Below the pieces are notes generated by a model. It did no database searches. It saw nothing but the letters and a program-made list of their open reading frames with translations, and was not told where the DNA came from. This document shows positions 32,684 through 37,248 of a stretch of DNA of 37,248 bases, in pieces. Made by a program: the position numbers and the translations under genes. The DNA is from 2-02-FULL-43-11-A sp964477065 (GTDB lineage: Bacteria; Patescibacteriota; Microgenomatia; UBA1406; HO2-37-13b): assembly GCA_964477065.1 (NCBI GenBank), contig CAYZCU010000008.1, positions 1 through 37,248 on the forward strand. The letters run 5' to 3'. Position 1 is the first letter of the stretch. Every line of letters begins with the position of its first letter.

Positions 32684-34657
32684 TTAGGTAACAATTGTAT
32701 CAGGTGTTCTGATTGCAGATGTTGAAAATCCAGTTGATCCAAATGTTCCTGTTGTCTCAAAAGGCAAGATCGCAACTGAAGCCTTACGTCTCACACGTAA
32801 GAGTATGGTCCTGTCTGTCGAGTAAATAACTTGAACAGATATGGATGTGCTTGATGCTTGTTCATCAATAAACGGTACATATGCTTTATCATCAGATGCT
32901 GTATAGTTGCGGTCGAGTGTCGGGGATACCCCTGAAAAGGTGGATCCAGACCATGATGTGTACGTGTAGCGGGTTTCTCGAGTTGAAGTCAGATCGCTTG
33001 TATCAACGAGCCTGATTGAACCCGTAGCTGGAGTATCAACTGAAATACTCCCCGATACGACGATTGTACTATCACCTGAGTCATTTCCAGCTGCCAAAGA
33101 ATACATCGCTTTGTCAATTGTCGTACCGGAAGATGTTCTAAAGACAGAAACACGATCACCAGACAGAAGGTTGGTAATAGTGACATTTTGCTTATTGGGT
33201 GGCGTTCGCGTAGTACCATCAGAATCAATCAGCTGGAAGTTTTGAATATCAGCTGAATCCATATCTTCAACCCAGATACCTTGAGCGCCGAAGAATTTAC
33301 CTCCTGCAAAGGTACCAAACGGAGATGCCTTGACAGGGGAGAAGGTATTATCAGGTGATGTCTGGTTATCTTCATGCGCACGAATGTATTGTTGTCCTGT
33401 CAGAGCTGAAAAAGTGATTGCGCCACCTTGGGCCTTAGCTGTTGGATACATGTTGAAACTTGATCCAACGCGCGTGACGTACTTAAGGTATTCGTATACT
33501 TCAGTCAATGGTCTTGTCGCACACCCGATGATCACTGAGTACGGGTATGAAGACCCTTGGTCGAAGTTTTTGCTCATGGTGTAAACCTTCGTAAGTGTTG
33601 ATGAAGAAGTTGCAGTTGCGCCAGAAGTTCCACCAGTAATCACGTGTGAGTTGTCAAAGGTCCCAACGACATTTCCGAGAGTCATTGTACCCGCACCGGT
33701 TGTGGTCGTTTGATAGAGGAAGATACCAGTAGCTCCAGATGTTGCCTGAGAGACAGATTCGAGACTCGTAAAAGATCCACTGATAGCGCTGTATGTCAGA
33801 GTCCCGTTGACAAAAGCAATCGTCACATCATTATACCCAGAGACAGTTGCTGTTGCGGTAAGGTTGTTTAAGTCAGGAGACGTTGCAAGAGGGACGGCAT
33901 TTCGGCCTCCTGCGGTGAGATCGATGCCGAAGTGGTCGTACAAGTCTGCATTTCCACCGCTTGGATAATGTCGTAAGAATACGGTGATAGCACCACCGTT
34001 TATTTCAGTCCCAGCCTCTTTGACTTTGATTAATACATCGATCTGTTGCGTACCTGATCCTGACTCTGGCCACCATTCAGTCAGACGGGAGCCATTTTGG
34101 ATAATATAGATCTGCTGGCTGTCATCTTCTTCAATAGATCCAAGAGTGTAGACGTTAGGATAAAGATTTTCTCCTGTTACGGATGCTCCAAGTGCATCAC
34201 CAGCACCAGTGCCGGAGGAGATTGTCATGACAGAATTGTTTGCGATAGTTGATGTCGATCTAATCCACCATTTTTGCAAGGTGTTGTCATATGCAAGGAG
34301 CTGACCAATAGAAACGGCATCATCCAAGACAGATTTACCTATGTCACCTGATACTGCATTGACATACGTCCCATCCAAAAGAAGGATCTGTATCTCTCCG
34401 TTGTAGCCACTTGTTTGAATAGCTCCCCCTTTGAGATATTTAAATGAATCTTCATCCATGAACCAGCCATTGATGAGGGTATAGTCAGTTGGTGTCTGGG
34501 CAGACATTGGGATGGTGTCATCCATCTGTGCCAATTCGTCAAATGTATCTTGCAAGTAGGAGTAGAGAGCATTGACAGTGTAAACGTTGCTGTTAGCGGA
34601 GTGGTAAACGCGTTTGTTTACATAATCAATCGTAAAATCGGAGCTGATCGTGGCCAT
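32684..34657 (-). CDS. Phage-virion-like beta-rich protein, paralogue of the gene at 35639
   Basis: The 657-residue product begins MATISSDFTIDYVNKRVYHS and NALYSYLQDTFDELAQMDDT, typical of a phage structural-protein N-terminus. The rest is beta-rich and Gly/Ser/Thr-rich, with turn motifs (GTSGATATSS) and a core shared with the gene at 35639: IDVLIKVKEAGTE, LYDHFGIDLTAGGRN, VYEYLKYVTRVGS, SPFGTFAGGKFFGAQG and GDRVSVFRT. The C-terminal about 90 residues form an Ig-like end. It has its own promoter (34735-34706). No terminase, portal or capsid gene lies nearby in the window, so whether this is a prophage, a remnant or a domesticated module is open. Confidence 0.75.
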   Translation of the reverse strand: MATISSDFTIDYVNKRVYHSANSNVYTVNALYSYLQDTFDELAQMDDTIPMSAQTPTDYTLINGWFMDEDSFKYLKGGAIQTSGYNGEIQILLLDGTYVNAVSGDIGKSVLDDAVSIGQLLAYDNTLQKWWIRSTSTIANNSVMTISSGTGAGDALGASVTGENLYPNVYTLGSIEEDDSQQIYIIQNGSRLTEWWPESGSGTQQIDVLIKVKEAGTEINGGAITVFLRHYPSGGNADLYDHFGIDLTAGGRNAVPLATSPDLNNLTATATVSGYNDVTIAFVNGTLTYSAISGSFTSLESVSQATSGATGIFLYQTTTTGAGTMTLGNVVGTFDNSHVITGGTSGATATSSSTLTKVYTMSKNFDQGSSYPYSVIIGCATRPLTEVYEYLKYVTRVGSSFNMYPTAKAQGGAITFSALTGQQYIRAHEDNQTSPDNTFSPVKASPFGTFAGGKFFGAQGIWVEDMDSADIQNFQLIDSDGTTRTPPNKQNVTITNLLSGDRVSVFRTSSGTTIDKAMYSLAAGNDSGDSTIVVSGSISVDTPATGSIRLVDTSDLTSTRETRYTYTSWSGSTFSGVSPTLDRNYTASDDKAYVPFIDEQASSTSISVQVIYSTDRTILLRVRRKASVAILPFETTGTFGSTGFSTSAIRTPDTIVT

Positions 34658-34705
34658 TGTTAGTTCGTTTTTTTAAATAGAGGATAATAATTGGATACTC
34701 GAATC

Positions 34706-34735
34706 AGTATAGAGTTTGGTTCTAATCGCTGTCAA
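34706..34735 (-). promoter_or_regulatory. Sigma-70-type promoter of the phage-like gene at 34657
   Basis: On the minus strand a perfect TTGACA (34735-34730) and TATACT (34711-34706) have 18 bases between them. The start would be near 34699, leaving about 42 untranslated bases that are A/T-rich without a Shine-Dalgarno. This is one of the two best consensus promoters seen. Confidence 0.65.
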
Positions 34736-34758
34736 GGACTTCACAGAAAATGATACAG

Positions 34759-34792
34759 TTAATCCGAAATTGATGTCTTTAATCCGAAATTG
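34759..34792. repeat. Tandem 14-base direct repeats with 20-base spacing
   Basis: TTAATCCGAAATTG occurs at 34759-34772 and 34779-34792, two helical turns apart, just upstream of the promoter at 34706-34735 and overlapping the end of the cysteine-rich gene. The outer flanks GATACA (34752) and TGTATC (34791) are inverted. The spacing is typical of a regulator's binding site, so this may be an operator. Confidence 0.45.
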
Positions 34793-34988
34793 TATCGGTT
34801 TCAGATGGAGGTGTATCTATGATGCGTGAAGGATTATACATCTTGAAAAATTCAGTATGTTTCCCATCAGTACAGTCACATTCTGCAAGGGGATTGCGAG
34901 CTCTCCAACAACCAACAGAATTACATTTATCTTGAGTTGGTGAGACTTTTCCACAACCACCAATACAGACGAAATGAGGTTCAATCAT
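34779..34988 (-). CDS. Small cysteine-rich putative metal-binding protein
   Basis: The 69-residue product, from the ATG at 34988, has six cysteines and a His: C8-x3-C12-x9-C22-x4-C27-x9-C37-x-C39-x4-H44, in FVCIGGCGKVSPTQDKC and ECDCTDGKH. The pattern suggests a small zinc- or iron-binding fold. Similar short proteins with GGCG and CNCxDGKH wording occur in CPR genomes, as far as I recall; their role is unknown. A longer frame to 35078 would overlap the upstream gene and add nothing recognisable. It lies 28 bases after the methyltransferase-like gene. Confidence 0.6.
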   Translation of the reverse strand: MIEPHFVCIGGCGKVSPTQDKCNSVGCWRARNPLAECDCTDGKHTEFFKMYNPSRIIDTPPSETDTISD

Positions 34989-35016
34989 AGTATGAGTTAC
35001 GTTACCATGAATTGGG

Positions 35017-35625
35017 TCAATATTCAACAATGATATTGTACGGAAGCTTGAGAATACGGACTGTATATGTAGCATCAAGTTCTCTCAGATAGGCAATTTT
35101 CGCCATTTCACTGGGTGTATCTGGCAGGAACAACTGATTGATGAGGACCCGCTTGCTGATCCTCTTGAGTTTATGAAGATATCTGAGTGTTTTCATCTGC
35201 TTTGGTTCAATCCCTCCGATGTAGCAATCTGTAATAACAAGATCAATCGAATGGTCGTCGGGGAGCTTTCGTACATAATCAACCGCATCACTGATCACGA
35301 TATTTACATCTTTGAGATTCTGTGGAAAATATTTTTTTGCGATATCGATCATGATCGGATCAAGTTCAACGCCTGTCACTGTGCATGATGGCCATAACGA
35401 GCGGATGGCATGCATGATAGATCCTGTTGCAAAACCTAGGACTAAGATAGTATCCGGGATTTCACCTTGATAGAATTCTTTGCAGACCTCTTCCCATATC
35501 TGTTCGATTGAATCCCCTGATTCTTCATAATTGTTGACGACAACTGAGTACTGATTATCTTTTTGAAAAAGCTGGATCGTACCATTTTGTTTTGAACTGA
35601 ATTCACGGATCAGTATTTTTTTCAT
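35017..35625 (-). CDS. SAM-dependent methyltransferase / spermidine-synthase-like protein
   Basis: The 202-residue product has an N-terminal beta-rich part (GTIQLFQKDNQYSVVVNN), then a Rossmann-type SAM fold: TILVLGFATGSIMHAIRSLW (motif I; usually LGxGxG, here GFATGS), VTGVELDPIMIDIAKKYFP (motif II with the acidic residue), NIVISDAVDYVRKLPDD and LVITDCYIGG. The order matches spermidine synthase-like proteins, but the length is short and the catalytic Asp region is incomplete. It is flanked by phage-like genes, where modification enzymes are common. The substrate is unknown. Confidence 0.7.
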   Translation of the reverse strand: MKKILIREFSSKQNGTIQLFQKDNQYSVVVNNYEESGDSIEQIWEEVCKEFYQGEIPDTILVLGFATGSIMHAIRSLWPSCTVTGVELDPIMIDIAKKYFPQNLKDVNIVISDAVDYVRKLPDDHSIDLVITDCYIGGIEPKQMKTLRYLHKLKRISKRVLINQLFLPDTPSEMAKIAYLRELDATYTVRILKLPYNIIVEY

Positions 35626-35638
35626 AGCATGTTTATGG

Positions 35639-37248
35639 TTAAGCTATAGAGTCTGCGGTCCGCACTGCTGTTGCAGAATAGCCAGTATTTGTGAGTGTCC
35701 CTGTGGTTGTAAACGGTTGGATCCCAAGCTTGCGGACACGGGTCATCACATAACGGTCAGATACATAGGTAACGCTGGTTGAGGCACTTGTACTGCTTGT
35801 TTGGACATCGATATAGGGGACATATGCCGTGTCACTTGAACCGTATCCGCCGGCATGTGCACTTGCTAAGGTGAAGATACTCCCGGTCCATGATGTGTAC
35901 TCGATGCGTTCTTCTGTATGTGTGGCGGTTTTCACCAGGCGGATATACCCAGTGGATGGGGTATCAGCAGGGATAGCTGCTGAGGCCTCCCATGAAGTTG
36001 TTGCGCTGGCATTATTCGTCGCATGTGATGCGATATATGTTTTATCAATGATCTCATTTGCTCCCGTCGTTCGAAAGACACTGACGCGGTCGCCAGACAC
36101 AAGCCCTGAAACCGCGATTGATATGGTTGCTGGTGGCACTTGTGTTGTGTTTGTCGCATCAATCAGTTCGTAGTTATTTGCATCTGCGATATCCATATTT
36201 GTTATGTAAACTCCTCGTGCGCCGAAGAAAGAGCCTCCTGCAAAAGTCCCGAATGGTGCTTGCTTAGATGGTATGATGGCATCTGGTGTTCCGTTGACAG
36301 CGCCCGTTGCTCCAGAAGTTACGCCTGTGAGCGCCATATTATCGACAAAACTGCCATGAACGTTGCGCAGTGTCATTGTGCCAGTGGCACCATTATCGAT
36401 GAGTGATACGAGATACCCGTAAACATCACCAGTTCCATTGATGCGCTCACCCTCTACGAACGGTCCTGAAGCCTCAGTGTCATAGTTGAAGCGATAATCA
36501 CCTACAGCAGTATAGAATTCACCGTTGACACCGTTGAGGGTTGTCCCAGAGCCCGATCGGGTGACATATTTCAAGTATTCGTAAACTTGTGCAAGGGTTC
36601 TGCCAGCACAATCAATCACCACATCATATGGCTGTGTGCCATTCCCATTGCCAAGATCTTGACTTGAAGCCCCAAAGTCAAATGTTATATCAGAATATCC
36701 TGCTACAGTCCCTGAAGCGGTTTCATTGTTACTGTCTGCAAATGCTGCAAGTGGCACGGGGTTGCGGCCCGTGGATGCGTCGATAACGAAATGATCATAA
36801 AGGGTAGAATATTTGCGTGCAAGAACCGTGACGTTTCCGCTGTCTGTTTCAGTGCCCATCTCTTTGACTTTGACGAGGATATCGATATGGCCAGCACTCC
36901 ACCAGGGGGTTATCTGCACGTCATTTTGCCAGACATCCAGGGTAGTTCCGGATACGAGCGTTCCCAATGAGAAGATGTTAGCCCAGATAGTCTCACCCGT
37001 GGAGCTTGCTGCGGTGAAGACGCCGGATGCCGAGCTTGTGGCTACAGTATAGGCAGAGTTGACATCCGCAAAGGTATCTCCTGCAGTATCGGGGCGGATC
37101 CATACGTAGCCGATTTCAGAAGAGGTTCGCTCATCATAGGCGAGGATAGTCCCCGTATCTCCAGAGTCAGTTTCAGTGATGACCTTACCGATGTCTGAAC
37201 TCCCAAACGCCGTGCCGGCACCGCTGGCATTATATGCTTTCATACGGA
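35639..37248 (-). CDS. Phage-virion-like beta-rich protein (5' end outside window), paralogue of 32684-34657
   Basis: The frame is open to the right edge. An ATG lies at 37243, but alignment with the paralogue places it about 88 residues inside, so the true start is outside the window. The visible 534 residues share its core: SSDIGKVITETDSG (GDIGKSVLDD in the paralogue), HIDILVKVKEMGTETDSG, LYDHFVIDASTGRNPVPLA, VYEYLKYVTRSGS, APFGTFAGGSFFGARG, GDRVSVFRTTG and a similar Ig-like C-terminus ending RTADSIA. One extra block (GTMTLRNVHGSFVDNM) lies elsewhere in the partner. The two genes are a tandem duplication with other genes inserted between them. Probably a virion structural protein. Confidence 0.72.
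   Translation of the reverse strand, partial: RMKAYNASGAGTAFGSSDIGKVITETDSGDTGTILAYDERTSSEIGYVWIRPDTAGDTFADVNSAYTVATSSASGVFTAASSTGETIWANIFSLGTLVSGTTLDVWQNDVQITPWWSAGHIDILVKVKEMGTETDSGNVTVLARKYSTLYDHFVIDASTGRNPVPLAAFADSNNETASGTVAGYSDITFDFGASSQDLGNGNGTQPYDVVIDCAGRTLAQVYEYLKYVTRSGSGTTLNGVNGEFYTAVGDYRFNYDTEASGPFVEGERINGTGDVYGYLVSLIDNGATGTMTLRNVHGSFVDNMALTGVTSGATGAVNGTPDAIIPSKQAPFGTFAGGSFFGARGVYITNMDIADANNYELIDATNTTQVPPATISIAVSGLVSGDRVSVFRTTGANEIIDKTYIASHATNNASATTSWEASAAIPADTPSTGYIRLVKTATHTEERIEYTSWTGSIFTLASAHAGGYGSSDTAYVPYIDVQTSSTSASTSVTYVSDRYVMTRVRKLGIQPFTTTGTLTNTGYSATAVRTADSIA

Overview
The window looks like part of a Candidate Phyla Radiation (Patescibacteria) chromosome, most like the Parcubacteria-related lineages; the lineage is an inference. 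The signs are surface proteins with CPR-type wording (for example VLSFQGRL near the membrane anchor), very small TatA proteins, an N-terminally extended ribosomal protein L1, short or overlapping gene junctions, few Shine-Dalgarno sites, and many genes whose -10 box lies only 6-9 bases before the ATG. TGA acts as a normal stop, so the Gly-recoded CPR code does not apply.

Layout. (1) 1-5.3 kb, minus strand: a giant membrane-anchored fibre protein running off the left edge, preceded by two doubtful small ORFs and a stand-alone recombinase-type core-binding (SAM-like) domain without a catalytic domain. (2) 5.3-6.0 kb: intergenic. (3) 6.0-9.8 kb: a small anchored protein and surface cassette A (WxL-like secreted protein, DUF916-like partner, Ig-like membrane protein). 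(4) 9.8-13.2 kb: PaaX-like regulator, comEA and a comEC split by one in-frame TAA. (5) 13.1-15.6 kb: surface cassette B (degenerate kinase-like membrane sensor, WxL-like protein, DUF916-like partner). (6) 15.6-25 kb: housekeeping block secE-nusG-rplK-rplA, glyA, a HEPN-like protein, trpS, leuS, tRNA-Lys and an M16 peptidase. (7) 25-30.7 kb: a Fic-fold regulator with a destroyed active site, then a Tat region with four TatA/B-like genes, tatC, a mini PrsW-like protease and an 896-residue SH3-containing surface protein. (8) 30.7-37.2 kb, minus strand: a phage-virion-like module (beta-helix protein, two paralogous beta-rich proteins) with a methyltransferase-like protein and a cysteine-rich mini-protein, running off the right edge.

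Taken together, most of the accessory content concerns the cell surface: export (SecE, Tat), peptidoglycan-linked or anchored beta-rich proteins, DNA uptake (ComEA/ComEC) and phage-like fibres. The most unusual items are the SAM-like domain shared between the fibre protein and its upstream neighbour, the duplicated WxL/DUF916-like cassettes, the four-TatA locus, the inactive Fic regulator, the leuS frame that reads antisense through tRNA-Lys, the split comEC, and a shared near-leaderless promoter architecture including one fully overlapping bidirectional -10.
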